Shown here: positions 40,598 through 49,191 of the stretch, in pieces
Numbering within the stretch: position 1 is the first letter of the stretch
Layout: every line of letters starts with the position of its first letter
Notes under the pieces: model-generated
Seen by the model: the letters and a program-made list of their open reading frames with translations, nothing else
The model's database searches: none
What the model was told of the DNA's origin: nothing
Translations under genes and position numbers: made by a program
Source: Streptomyces chartreusis
GTDB taxonomy: Bacteria > Actinomycetota > Actinomycetes > Streptomycetales > Streptomycetaceae
DNA: 64,000 nt
Assembly (NCBI RefSeq): GCF_008704715.1
Contig: NZ_CP023689.1
Coordinates: forward strand, 4,774,001 to 4,838,000
Direction of reading: 5' to 3'

Positions 40598-41344
40598 TCA
40601 GGCCCGGCAGCGGAGCATCACCAGGGGCGGATTGGCGAGGACGTCCGCCCAGAAGTCCGCGCCGAACTCCTCCAGGCCGGCCTCGGACACCTGGAGCGGC
40701 ACCCACGCCAGGTCGCCGAATCCGGCCGCGCGCAGGCACTTCTCGTAGACCTCGCGGCGCGGGCAGGTGCTGACGAACGAGATCGGCTGCGGGTCGAGCA
40801 AGGCCGTGATGCGTACGCGCGGACCGGTCTCGGCCTCCTCGCCGGTCAGCTCGCTGCGGAAGCCGTACCGGTCCAGGGGCGGGCCGTCGAAGCGGTAGTC
40901 GGGCCTCTGGTTGAGCAGGAAGAACTCACCGCCGGGCACCAGGCTGCGGTGCACGGCGCGGCACATCCGCTCCATGGCGGCGGTGTCCTCGGCGTAGTTG
41001 AGCAGCTGGACCGCGGTCGCGACGTCGTAGCGCCGTTCCAGCGGGCGCAGTTCGGCGACGTCGCCGACCTCGTAGCGCACGCCCAGCGGCGCGCTCCGCT
41101 CCAACTCCTCGGCCACGGCGACCATTTCGCCGGAGATGTCGATCCCTAGCACCTCCGAGGCGCCCCGCCGCGCGAACTCCCTGCTGTAGAAGCCGGTGCC
41201 GGAGGCCAGGTCGAGGACCGCCTTGCCGCGCACGTCCCCGACCAGGGCCAGGAAGCTGGGCACCTCCCCGTACCGGGCCAGCGGCAGGGACTTGAACCCC
41301 TCGAACGCCTCACCGATGTCGTCGTACTGCTGCCGCACGCTCAC
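40598..41344 (-). CDS. Class I SAM-dependent methyltransferase
   Basis: This 248-residue enzyme starts at GTG 41344, behind GAGGAC, with MSVRQQYDDIGEAFEGFKSLPLARYGEVPSFL. The SAM site reads AVLDLASGTGFYSREFARRGASEVLGIDISGEM, followed by YDVATAVQLLNYAEDTAAM and the post-motif CRAVHRSLVPGGEFFLLN. The substrate is unknown, but the opening resembles small-molecule C- or O-methyltransferases in Streptomyces. The upstream DrrB gene ends behind a strong terminator, so this gene has its own promoter. Confidence 0.87.
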   Translation of the reverse strand: MSVRQQYDDIGEAFEGFKSLPLARYGEVPSFLALVGDVRGKAVLDLASGTGFYSREFARRGASEVLGIDISGEMVAVAEELERSAPLGVRYEVGDVAELRPLERRYDVATAVQLLNYAEDTAAMERMCRAVHRSLVPGGEFFLLNQRPDYRFDGPPLDRYGFRSELTGEEAETGPRVRITALLDPQPISFVSTCPRREVYEKCLRAAGFGDLAWVPLQVSEAGLEEFGADFWADVLANPPLVMLRCRA

Positions 41345-41440
41345 TGCGATGTCCTCCCCGTTGTCGCCGGTCACTGGCGGGCAGTCTTCCGGCGCCCCGG
41401 CGCGGGGCCGTACTGGCGGAAGCCACGAAGATCCGGGCAG

Positions 41441-41476
41441 AGGTCCGGCTCCGGGTACGAACCCGGAGCCGGACCT
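41441..41476 (-). terminator. Perfect 16-bp hairpin terminator of the first DrrAB operon
   Basis: Arms 41441-41456 and 41461-41476 are perfectly complementary over 16 bases with a four-base loop. It is 15 bases after the DrrB stop (41491) and ends the HicB-DUF4097-DrrA-DrrB run. Confidence 0.85.
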
Positions 41477-41490
41477 GTGTGTACGTACGT

Positions 41491-42269
41491 TCAGCGCTTG
41501 GTGGTGCTGCTGAACAGCGAGCGCGACCAGACGTAGCCGACGAGGGCGATGCCGGCGCACCAGGCGAGCGAGATCCAGCCGCTGTTGCCGATCTCCGAGC
41601 CGGAGAGCAGACCGCGCAGCGTCTCGGTCATCGGCGTGAAGGGCTGGTTCTCGGCGAACCAGCGCAGGCCCGGGGCCATCGAGCCGGCCGGCACGAACGC
41701 GGAGCCGAGGAACGGCAGGAACTGGATGAGCAGCGGCTTGTTGCTCGCGGACTCGACCGTCTTGGAGATCAGGCCAAGTGCCGCCGACAGCCAGGCCACC
41801 GCGAACGCGATGGCGGTGACCAGGCCGGCCGCCGCGAGCCACTCGACAGGGTTCGCGTCGGGGCGGAAGCCGAGCGCGAGCGCCACGCCCACCACCAGGA
41901 CCAGGCTCACCACCGTCGTCAGGACGCTGCCGACGACATGGCCGGTCATGAACGAGGAGCGCGTGATGTTCATGGTGCGGAAGCGGTTGATGATGCCCTC
42001 GGTCATGTCCTGGCAGACCGCGATCGAGGTCGACATGGCGCCGGCCGCGACGCCCATGATGATGATGCCGGGCGTCAGATACTCCAGATACGCGTCCCGG
42101 CCGCCGCCCATGCCGGCGCCGATCGAGTCCCCGAAGGCGTACACGAACAGCAGCAGCATCAGCAGGGGCATCATGACCGGGCCCAGGGACACGGCGGGAT
42201 AGCGCAGCGCGTGCTTGAGGTTGCGCCGCAGCATCGTCCTGGAGTCGTGCACGGCGTGGGCGAGGGTGC

Positions 42270-42273
<4 letters not shown>
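41491..42273 (-). CDS. ABC-2 type permease, DrrB-like (system 1)
   Basis: This 260-residue permease has six helices in the ABC2_membrane pattern: LKHALRYPAVSLGPVMMPLLMLLLFVYAFG, the signature YLEYLTPGIIIMGVAAGAMSTSIAV, CQDMTEGIINRFRTMNITRSSFMTGHVVG, and GLRWFAENQPFTPMTETLRGLL. It pairs with the ATPase upstream by ATGA overlap. DrrAB-type exporters carry daunorubicin-like drugs or lipids. It ends at a perfect hairpin. Confidence 0.9.
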
Positions 42274-43280
<1,007 letters not shown>

Positions 43281-43369
43281 GACGCCCTCCGTTCGAAGGC
43301 TTGGGTGGGTGGGGGCCGATCAGGGACGGGGCGCGCGGGCTCCGGTGGGGCCGGTGACGGATCGGGCGC

Positions 43370-44209
43370 TCAGGCCTTGGCGCGGAGGATGTCGATGTTG
43401 CCCCAGTTGCTCCGGGCGCGGACCTTGACGGTGTCCTCGGTCCGCTCCGGGGCATCGGAAGCGGCGAGCGCGTTGCGCACCTGCCCGCGGCTGGAGCGGA
43501 CGTCGAGCCAGGCGGCGGTGCCCGTGCGGATGCCGACCTCGATCGAGCCGGTGGCGGTCTCCAACTGGACCTCGCCACGGGCGACTTCGCCGACGCGGAG
43601 GGCGCCGTTGGTCGTGGTGCCGGTGACCGAGGCGCCGGCGCGCGAGACGTCGACACCGCCGTTGGCGCCGCTGACCCGCAGGTCGCCGGTCACGGTGCCG
43701 ACGGTGATGGTGCCGTGCGAGTTCTTCAGCACCGCGGGGCCCTCCACCGTGCCGACGCGCACATTGCCGGTGCTGCTGGTGATCTCGGCCGCGCCCTCGA
43801 CCCGGTCCACGGTGGCCGTGCCGTGGGCGGCGGTCAGGGTCAGCGGGCCGGTGGTGTCGAGGCGGATGTCGCCGAGCGAGGCCTTGACCCGGACCTCGCC
43901 GAGCCGGCCCTCGCCGAGCACGGACCAGGAGTCGCTCACGTCGACGCGTGAGCCCGTGGGCAGTTCGACCGTCACGTCGACGACGCCGCTGGGGCCGATC
44001 AGGCGGCGCTCCTTGGTCCTGACGGTCAGGACGCCGCTCGCCCAGGTGACCTCGGTCTGCTCGGCGGCCCGCACGTCCTTGTCCCGCTTCGGGTCCCGGG
44101 GCCGTACTTCCACGACGGTGTCGACGCGGTCGCCCGCGGTGAGACGGATGGAGCCGGCGGCCACGTGCGCGGTGACGGAGATCGGTTCGGGAGAGTCGAA
44201 AGTAGGCAT
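43370..44209 (-). CDS. DUF4097 beta-strand repeat protein
   Basis: This 279-residue protein is made of repeated short strands typical of DUF4097/adhesin-like beta-helix folds: VDVSDSWSVLGEGRLGEVRVKASLGDIRLDTTG, LTLTAAHGTATVDRVEGAAEITSSTGNVRVGTVEG and similar. It has no signal peptide, so it is cytoplasmic. The role is unknown. It lies between a HicB-like RHH gene (94 bases upstream) and DrrA, all on one strand, and is a likely partner in that operon. Confidence 0.85.
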   Translation of the reverse strand: MPTFDSPEPISVTAHVAAGSIRLTAGDRVDTVVEVRPRDPKRDKDVRAAEQTEVTWASGVLTVRTKERRLIGPSGVVDVTVELPTGSRVDVSDSWSVLGEGRLGEVRVKASLGDIRLDTTGPLTLTAAHGTATVDRVEGAAEITSSTGNVRVGTVEGPAVLKNSHGTITVGTVTGDLRVSGANGGVDVSRAGASVTGTTTNGALRVGEVARGEVQLETATGSIEVGIRTGTAAWLDVRSSRGQVRNALAASDAPERTEDTVKVRARSNWGNIDILRAKA

Positions 44210-44302
44210 GGCTGTACCGTCCTCATGGGTCCTTGGGGCGTCCCCGCAGGTGGGACGTGGTGTGGGTGAAGTGGCTGTGCCTGGTGCGACGGGCGGGCGC
44301 GG

Positions 44303-44821
44303 CTAGCGCACCCAGCCCGTGAAGCTCTGGCCGACGCTGTGGGTCGTCTGGTGCGTACGCGGCCGTGTGCCGCCGTCGACCGCCGCCGACACTGCCCGCA
44401 CCAGCCACGCGTTGACCGACAGGCCCTCGCGTCCTGCGGCCTCCTCGGCGCGCGCCTTGAGGTTGGCGGGCAGACGCAGATTGACACGGGCGGTGCCGCC
44501 CTCGTCGGCGTCGGCCGGGGCCGGGTGGGCGAGGGCATCGGCGGGCGCGGTCGGCTCCACGGGGGCGCCGCTGTCGGTGGGCGGCAGCGTCACCACGAAG
44601 TCGGGGTCGAGCCCGCGCAGCCGTACGTCGACCGAACCGGGGGCGAGCTCACGGGTGATCTCGTCCATCGCGGCGGAGAGCACGTTGAGCATGGTCAGCC
44701 GGGTCGCCGACTCCAGCGGGGCGGTGAGTCGCTCGGCCAGCTCTCGCGCGTCCTCCCCGCCGGCCTCGGCGGCCACCGCGAGTTCACGGCGGAGGTTGTC
44801 GACATACGGGGTGAGGTCCAT
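44303..44821 (-). CDS. HicB-like ribbon-helix-helix regulator
   Basis: The 172-residue protein has an N-terminal helical part (YVDNLRRELAVAAEAGGEDARELAERL) and a variable middle with Pro/Ala/Asp. A C-terminal ribbon-helix-helix domain at about 110-145 (ARVNLRLPANLKARAEEAAGREGLSVNAWLVRAVSAA) follows. RHH dimers bind short DNA repeats with a two-strand ribbon. No toxin gene (HicA) is next to it, so it is unlikely to be a toxin-antitoxin system. ATG 44821 lies inside the first unit of a phased repeat array that extends upstream, so autoregulation is likely. Confidence 0.83.
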   Translation of the reverse strand: MDLTPYVDNLRRELAVAAEAGGEDARELAERLTAPLESATRLTMLNVLSAAMDEITRELAPGSVDVRLRGLDPDFVVTLPPTDSGAPVEPTAPADALAHPAPADADEGGTARVNLRLPANLKARAEEAAGREGLSVNAWLVRAVSAAVDGGTRPRTHQTTHSVGQSFTGWVR

Positions 44822-44872
44822 GACGCCATCATGGCACCACAGTGGCGCCACCCGCAAGCCTTCTTGACGCCA
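44821..44872. repeat. Phased 8-bp repeats, proximal block (HicB promoter region)
   Basis: TGACGCCA (44821), TGGCACCA (44832), TGGCGCCA (44843) and TGACGCCA (44865) follow the consensus TGRCRCCA with 11-bp steps; the step at 44854 is empty. The first unit covers the HicB-like start codon. All face the same way and the same side of the helix. A larger block lies upstream at 44942-45059. Confidence 0.75.
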
Positions 44873-44925
44873 CAGGCGGTCCGAGCGCACCCATCAGCCC
44901 TCTCACCTGCGAAAATGTAGGGAAA

Positions 44926-44939
44926 ATGGCCGATGCCAT
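44926..44939. promoter_or_regulatory. Small palindrome in the HicB-like promoter
   Basis: ATGGC (44926-44930) and GCCAT (44935-44939) form 5-bp arms around CGAT. It lies between the two repeat blocks, next to a TACATT-like -10 on the minus strand, and so probably near the promoter of the operon. Confidence 0.35.
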
Positions 44940-44941
44940 TA

Positions 44942-45059
44942 CGGCACCACGTGCACCTTGACGTCACGGAATGCCGCGCGTGACACCGCGGTGGCACCAG
45001 ATGGCACCACCTAACACCACTGTGACGCCAGCCGGTGCCAGCCGGTGCCAGCCGAACCA
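44942..45059. repeat. Phased 8-bp repeat array, distal block
   Basis: Units related to TGRCRCCA start at 44942, 44981, 44992, 45002, 45012, 45023, 45033, 45043 and 45053, the last eight at steps of 10 or 11 bp. Examples are TGGCACCA at 44992 and 45002, TAACACCA at 45012, TGACGCCA at 45023, and CGGTGCCA at 45033 and 45043; 45053 is weak. The array is one unit per helical turn and lies upstream of the HicB-like promoter. Confidence 0.75.
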
Positions 45060-45066
45060 TGGGGCC

Positions 45067-45897
45067 CTACAGCCGCCCGCCCCCACCGTCCGAGACCGTG
45101 TCGTGCTCGTCCCGCGCAGACCCGGTCACCACGATGTCGATCTGTTCGCTCATCGCGCTGACCCCGTTCAGGGCGGCCGTCGCCTGGAGGCGGCCCGCCC
45201 CGGCGGGGAGGGCGCGGCCCGGGACGCAGGACCAGGTGCCGTTCGGTGCCGCCGTCGTCGCGCAGACCTCGTCCTCCTGGGCGTCGCGGACGGTGATCTG
45301 GGCGCCCGGATAGGCCGTGCCCGATGTCTCCGGCAACGCGCTCAGCGGTACGCCGGACGCCGGGTGGGACAGGGTCGGGGCGGGCAGTCCGACCGTGACG
45401 GAGCAGGTGCCGCGCCGGTGCACCGTGCCCTCGGCGTCCCGCAGGGCGAGGGCGCAGTCGGGGAGGCGGGTGCCGGGTTCGGCGTCCGGGTCGACGGACA
45501 GGGAGAAGGGGAACCTGTGCCCCTTCCACGTCGACACCGCCCCGCCCACGAAGGTGTACGTCCCGCTGTTCCCGCCCGGCGCCACCGCGCCGCGGTAGCC
45601 GAGCCCGGCGAACGGCACACCCGTCACCCGTGCCTTGGCCGGCGCCGTCAACGTCAGTACCGATCCCTCGCCGAGCGGCTCGCCCTCGTAGCCGCCGACC
45701 TCGACGACGCCCTTCCGGCCGGGCTCGATGGTCGCGGAGGCCCACAGCTCCTGACCAACCGGATCGCCCTGACCTGCCGGTCCGCCCGGCCCGCCGGGTC
45801 CCACACCGCCGTATGCCGTCCCCGGCACGAGCACCGCGCCCGCCATCGCGAGCGACCCGAGCACCGTCGTCTTCCAGGACCTGCGGGACCAGCTCAT
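45067..45897 (-). CDS. Secreted protein with bacterial Ig-like repeat
   Basis: This 276-residue protein has a signal peptide (SWKTTVLGSLAMAGAVLVPGTAYG-like, cleaved near residue 30) and a Gly/Pro linker. A strand-rich domain with two Cys follows, and then a C-terminal Big_6-like unit: SAYPGAQITVRDAQEDEVCATTAAPNGTWSCVPGRALPAGAGRLQATAALNG. It is probably a cell-surface or secreted adhesion or structural protein. ATG 45897 is behind GAGGAG. Its stop lies eight bases from the repeat array, so the array may double as a boundary. Confidence 0.78.
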   Translation of the reverse strand: MSWSRRSWKTTVLGSLAMAGAVLVPGTAYGGVGPGGPGGPAGQGDPVGQELWASATIEPGRKGVVEVGGYEGEPLGEGSVLTLTAPAKARVTGVPFAGLGYRGAVAPGGNSGTYTFVGGAVSTWKGHRFPFSLSVDPDAEPGTRLPDCALALRDAEGTVHRRGTCSVTVGLPAPTLSHPASGVPLSALPETSGTAYPGAQITVRDAQEDEVCATTAAPNGTWSCVPGRALPAGAGRLQATAALNGVSAMSEQIDIVVTGSARDEHDTVSDGGGGRL

Positions 45898-46038
45898 CGC
45901 GGTGGAGCTCCTCACACACCTCGGCGGCACCCCACCCTCACCGGGGAGTTTCCCCGGCCGGGCCCGTCGCTGACACGCGCCGACCGGCCGTAGGAGCCGT
46001 CGGAGCGACGCGCACCACCCGTCCGGGCGCGGACGGAG

Positions 46039-46323
46039 TCAGCCGCCCGCCCCCGGATGCCGCGCCGCCTTCTTCACGTCCGATTCCACCTGGCTGCGTG
46101 CCGTGCCCTGTTCCGCGGCGTGGGTGGTGACGGCCGACTGGACCTCCTGGGCGAGGGTGCGCCACGTGCGCCAGGCGAATTCATAGGTCTCCGTCTGCGC
46201 CCTGGTCCAGGGGGTGCGGGTGGGCGGGCCGTACTCGTCCCGGAGTTCCTCCACCCGGCTGCGGGCCCGGTCCGCCGCCCGGTGTGCCACGCCCGCGGTG
46301 CGCGCCGCGCGGCCGGATCTCAC
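46039..46323 (-). CDS. Small hypothetical protein coupled to TetR gene
   Basis: This 94-residue protein starts at GTG 46323, which directly follows the TetR stop (TGAGTG), so it is translationally coupled. It is hydrophilic and helical with many Arg, Ala and Glu (RAADRARSRVEELRDEYGPPTRTPWTRAQTETYEFAWRTWRTLAQEV). I do not recognise it. The coupling suggests a role with the TetR regulator of the DrrAB system 2. Confidence 0.6.
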   Translation of the reverse strand: MRSGRAARTAGVAHRAADRARSRVEELRDEYGPPTRTPWTRAQTETYEFAWRTWRTLAQEVQSAVTTHAAEQGTARSQVESDVKKAARHPGAGG

Positions 46324-47022
46324 TCAGACGGCGTCGGACCGCGCCGCCAGCCGGGCCGCCAGGCCGTCGAGGATCGTCTCCACGCCGAACGCGAAGACCT
46401 CGTCGACCTGCTCCGTGAAGCCCTGCCCGCGCTGCGCCTGCGCCTTGATGCTGGCGCTCAGCCGCGGGTACTTCGCAGCGACGGCGTTGATCCGCGCGAT
46501 GGCCTCGGCCTCCTTCTCCGGCTGCTCGGCCGACTCCTGGTCCGCCCGCTCCTTGATCCCGGCGACCTCGCTCCCGCTCATGAACGCCATCCCCGTGACG
46601 AACATGAACGGCGTGCTCACGGCCCAGTCGAGGTCCGCGTCCCGGAACCCGGCGGCGTCGAAGGTCTCGTACGCGCACTCCTGGAAGCGGGCCATGCCCT
46701 CGCCCGCGGCGTAGTACGTGGTGATCACGCGCACCAGCCAGCTGTGCCGGTCGCACAGCCCGCGCACGGCGTACATCAGCTCGCGCGCCGCCGGCCGCCA
46801 GCCCACCGCCGGGACGTCCGGCAGCGTGATCTCGCTCCACACCTCGTCGGCCGCGAGGATCAGCAGGTTCTCCTTGTTGCCGACGTGCCAGTACATCGCC
46901 GTCGCGGCCGAGCCCAGCTTCTGGCCGAGCTTGCGCATGCTCAGGCCGTCGATGCCCTCCGCGTCCAGCAGCTCGATCGCCGCTCGCACGATCTGTTCTC
47001 GGTTCAAGGTCTCTCGCGCCAT
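46324..47022 (-). CDS. TetR family regulator of DrrAB system 2
   Basis: This 232-residue protein has an N-terminal helix-turn-helix (REQIVRAAIELLDAEGIDGLSMRKLGQKLGSAATAMYWHVGNKENLL, about 8-55) and a TetR_C domain: VRGLCDRHSWLVRVITTYYAAGEGMARFQECAYETFDAAGF. The wing-like AMYWHVGNK motif is typical of TetR regulators of drug exporters. It is divergent from DrrA, with four 19-bp palindromes between. It is the likely repressor of that exporter and itself. Confidence 0.9.
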   Translation of the reverse strand: MARETLNREQIVRAAIELLDAEGIDGLSMRKLGQKLGSAATAMYWHVGNKENLLILAADEVWSEITLPDVPAVGWRPAARELMYAVRGLCDRHSWLVRVITTYYAAGEGMARFQECAYETFDAAGFRDADLDWAVSTPFMFVTGMAFMSGSEVAGIKERADQESAEQPEKEAEAIARINAVAAKYPRLSASIKAQAQRGQGFTEQVDEVFAFGVETILDGLAARLAARSDAV

Positions 47023-47040
47023 GGGTCCAGCCTAACCGCC

Positions 47041-47137
47041 ACTTGCACACCGTAAAAGTTTTTGGACGAAGGGACTTGCACACCGTGCAAGTCTGGTTTT
47101 ACGGTGTTCAAGTCTTCGAGTTGCACGCCGTTCAAGT
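47041..47137. promoter_or_regulatory. Four 19-bp operators between TetR and DrrA
   Basis: Related palindromes start at 47041, 47074, 47095 (reverse) and 47119, each about 19 bp with the form ACTTGCACACCGTGCAAGT; the second is the most perfect. They cover the gap between TetR (47022) and DrrA (47202) and would block both promoters. Confidence 0.8.
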
Positions 47138-47141
47138 CACT

Positions 47142-47191
47142 GATCGGCACCACCACTCACGTCACCGATCAGCACCACCACTCACGTCACC
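47142..47191. repeat. 25-bp tandem duplication before DrrA
   Basis: Two copies of a 25-base unit (47142-47166, 47167-47191) differ by one base. They contain GCACCACCACTCACGTCACC and end just before the DrrA ribosome site. It is probably a recent duplication in the leader. Confidence 0.8.
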
Positions 47192-47201
47192 GGGGAGAGC
47201 C

Positions 47202-48137
47202 ATGACCGCCATCCACGCAGAGGGCCTGCGCAAGTCGTACGGGGAGAAGCAGGTGCTCGACGGCATCGATCTGCGGATCCCCGAGGCGTCGGTCTTCGCC
47301 CTGCTCGGGCCCAACGGGGCCGGCAAGACCACCACCGTCCAGATCCTGTCCACGCTGATCTCCGCCGACGGCGGCGAGGCCCGCGTCGCCGGGCACGACC
47401 TCACCCGGCAGGCCGACGACGTGCGCCGCTCGATCGGCGTCACCGGCCAGTTCGCGGCGGTCGACGGGCTGCTGACCGCCGAGGAGAACCTCCTGCTGAT
47501 GGCCGACCTGCACCACCTCGGCCGCGCCGAGGGCCGCCGCCGGGCCGCGGATCTGCTCGCGCGGTTCGACCTGGCGGCGGAGGCGAAGAAGACCGCCGCC
47601 ACCTTCTCCGGCGGTATGCGCCGCAAGCTCGACCTCGCGATGACCCTGGTCGGCGATCCGCGGATCATCTTCCTCGACGAGCCCACGACCGGCCTCGACC
47701 CGCGCAGCCGCCGGATGCTGTGGGAGCTGATCCGGGGTCTGGTCGAGGACCGCGGCATCACGATCTTCCTCACCACGCAGTACCTGGAGGAGGCGGACCA
47801 GCTCGCCGACCGCATCGCCGTGCTGAACGGCGGCCGGATCGTCGCCGAGGGCACCGCCGAGGAGCTCAAGCGGCGCATCCCCGGCAGCCACATCCGCCTC
47901 CGGTTCGCCACCGAGGGTCAACTGGTCGCCGCCGCCGCGGTGTTCGACGTCGCCCAGAGCGACCCGGAGAACCTCGCCCTGAGCGTCCCGGGTGACGGCA
48001 GCCCCGCCACCGTGCGGGCCGTCCTGGACCTGCTGGAGTCGGCCGGCGTCGAGGCCGAGTCCCTCACCGTCCACACGCCCGACCTGGACGACGTCTTCCT
48101 CGCCCTGACCGAGACCCACGAGCCCGCCGCGGCCTGA
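47202..48137 (+). CDS. ABC transporter ATPase, DrrA-like (system 2)
   Basis: This 311-residue ATPase has Walker A FALLGPNGAGKTTTVQIL, signature AATFSGGMRRKLDLAMTLVG, Walker B RIIFLDEPTTGLDPRSRRML and FLTTQYLEEADQLADRIAVLNGG. The end reads LDDVFLALTETHEP, as in DrrA. ATG 47202 follows GGGGAGAG. It closely resembles the ATPase of system 1 at 42270. The operator cluster upstream shows TetR control. The permease starts 72 bases downstream. Confidence 0.92.
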   Translation: MTAIHAEGLRKSYGEKQVLDGIDLRIPEASVFALLGPNGAGKTTTVQILSTLISADGGEARVAGHDLTRQADDVRRSIGVTGQFAAVDGLLTAEENLLLMADLHHLGRAEGRRRAADLLARFDLAAEAKKTAATFSGGMRRKLDLAMTLVGDPRIIFLDEPTTGLDPRSRRMLWELIRGLVEDRGITIFLTTQYLEEADQLADRIAVLNGGRIVAEGTAEELKRRIPGSHIRLRFATEGQLVAAAAVFDVAQSDPENLALSVPGDGSPATVRAVLDLLESAGVEAESLTVHTPDLDDVFLALTETHEPAAA

Positions 48138-48208
48138 CGCACGACACCGGCACCTGCCTCACCGCACCCCACCCGACCCGCAACGACCTGCCCCGAGAGG
48201 ACCCCTCG

Positions 48209-49027
48209 ATGGCCACCACCGCCGCCCCCGCCTCCACCCCTTCCGCCAACCGCTCCTACGCCCTCCGCGACTCCATGACGATGCTGCGGCGCAGCCTCAA
48301 GCACATGCAGCGCTACCCGTCCCTGACCGTCCAGATCGTCACGCTGCCCGTCCTGATGCTGCTGCTCTTCGTGTACGTCTTCGGCGGCGCGATCGGCGAG
48401 GGGATCGGCGTCGGCGACCGGGACGCCTACATCAACTACCTGGTCCCCGGCATCATCGTGATGGCGGTGACCTCCGGCACGATCACCACCGCCATCTCCG
48501 TCTGCACCGACATGACCGAAGGCATCATCAACCGCTTCCGCACCATGGCGATCTCACGAAGTTCGGTCCTCACCGGGCATGTGCTGGGCAACATGGTGCA
48601 GGTCGTCGCCATCCTCGCCCTGGTGACCGGGGTGGCGTACGCGATCGGCTTCCGCCCGGACGCCGGCGCCGTCGAATGGGCCGCCGCCCTCGGTCTGCTG
48701 ATGTTCCTGGCGTTCGGCCTGAGCTGGCTGTCGGCCGCGATGGGCCTGAACTCCAAGACCATCGAGGCCGCGAGCAACGCCCCGATGCCGCTGATCTACC
48801 TGCCCTTCCTCAGCAGCGCCTTCGTCACCCCCGACTCGATGCCCACCGGACTGCGCTGGTTCGCCGAGTACCAGCCCTTCTCCCCCATCAACGAGACCCT
48901 GCGCGGCCTGCTCCTCGGCACCGGCATCGGCAACAACGCCTGGATCGCCCTCGCCTGGTGCGCGGGCCTGACCCTGACCGGCTTCCTGTGGTCCCGGGCG
49001 ACGTTCCGCAAGGGCGCCGAGCGCTGA
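48209..49027 (+). CDS. ABC-2 type permease, DrrB-like (system 2)
   Basis: This 272-residue permease has six helices: LKHMQRYPSLTVQIVTLPVLMLLLFVYVFGGAIG, YLVPGIIVMAVTSGTITTAISV, CTDMTEGIINRFRTMAISRSSVLTGHVLG, and GLRWFAEYQPFSPINETLRGLLLGTGIGN. It pairs with the ATPase at 47202 to export a drug or lipid. A strong hairpin at 49113 ends the operon. Confidence 0.9.
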   Translation: MATTAAPASTPSANRSYALRDSMTMLRRSLKHMQRYPSLTVQIVTLPVLMLLLFVYVFGGAIGEGIGVGDRDAYINYLVPGIIVMAVTSGTITTAISVCTDMTEGIINRFRTMAISRSSVLTGHVLGNMVQVVAILALVTGVAYAIGFRPDAGAVEWAAALGLLMFLAFGLSWLSAAMGLNSKTIEAASNAPMPLIYLPFLSSAFVTPDSMPTGLRWFAEYQPFSPINETLRGLLLGTGIGNNAWIALAWCAGLTLTGFLWSRATFRKGAER

Positions 49028-49112
49028 GCCGCCCGGGCAGGGCTTTACGGAGCCGATGCCAAGCCAAAAGGTTTCCGGTGCCGCGCGATCCGTACCCCCG
49101 TACGAACAACCC

Positions 49113-49139
49113 GGCCCGCCCCCACCGTGGGGGCGGGCC
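49113..49139 (+). terminator. Hairpin terminator after DrrAB system 2
   Basis: Arms 49113-49125 and 49127-49139 pair perfectly over 13 bases with only C between, so the loop opens the inner pairs. It lies 86 bases after the DrrB stop. Repeats of TCGGGCTA follow at 49141-49180. Confidence 0.7.
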
Positions 49140-49140
49140 C

Positions 49141-49180
49141 TCGGGCTATCGGGCTATCGGCCTTTCGGGCTATCGGGCAG
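49141..49180. repeat. Short TCGGGCTA repeats
   Basis: TCGGGCTA and variants (TCGGCCTT) recur about five times at 8-bp steps just before the ribosome site of the DUF4142 gene. It is probably slippage. Confidence 0.65.
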
Positions 49181-49191
49181 GAGGCGGCACC

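Noticed and set aside
44303..44821. HicAB toxin-antitoxin system
   Set aside because: The ribbon-helix-helix gene has no HicA-type toxin gene on either side; it heads a DUF4097-DrrAB operon instead.
44942..45059. CRISPR array or origin iterons
   Set aside because: The 8-bp units are spaced by one helical turn with no unique spacers, no cas or rep gene is near, and the array sits in a promoter region.
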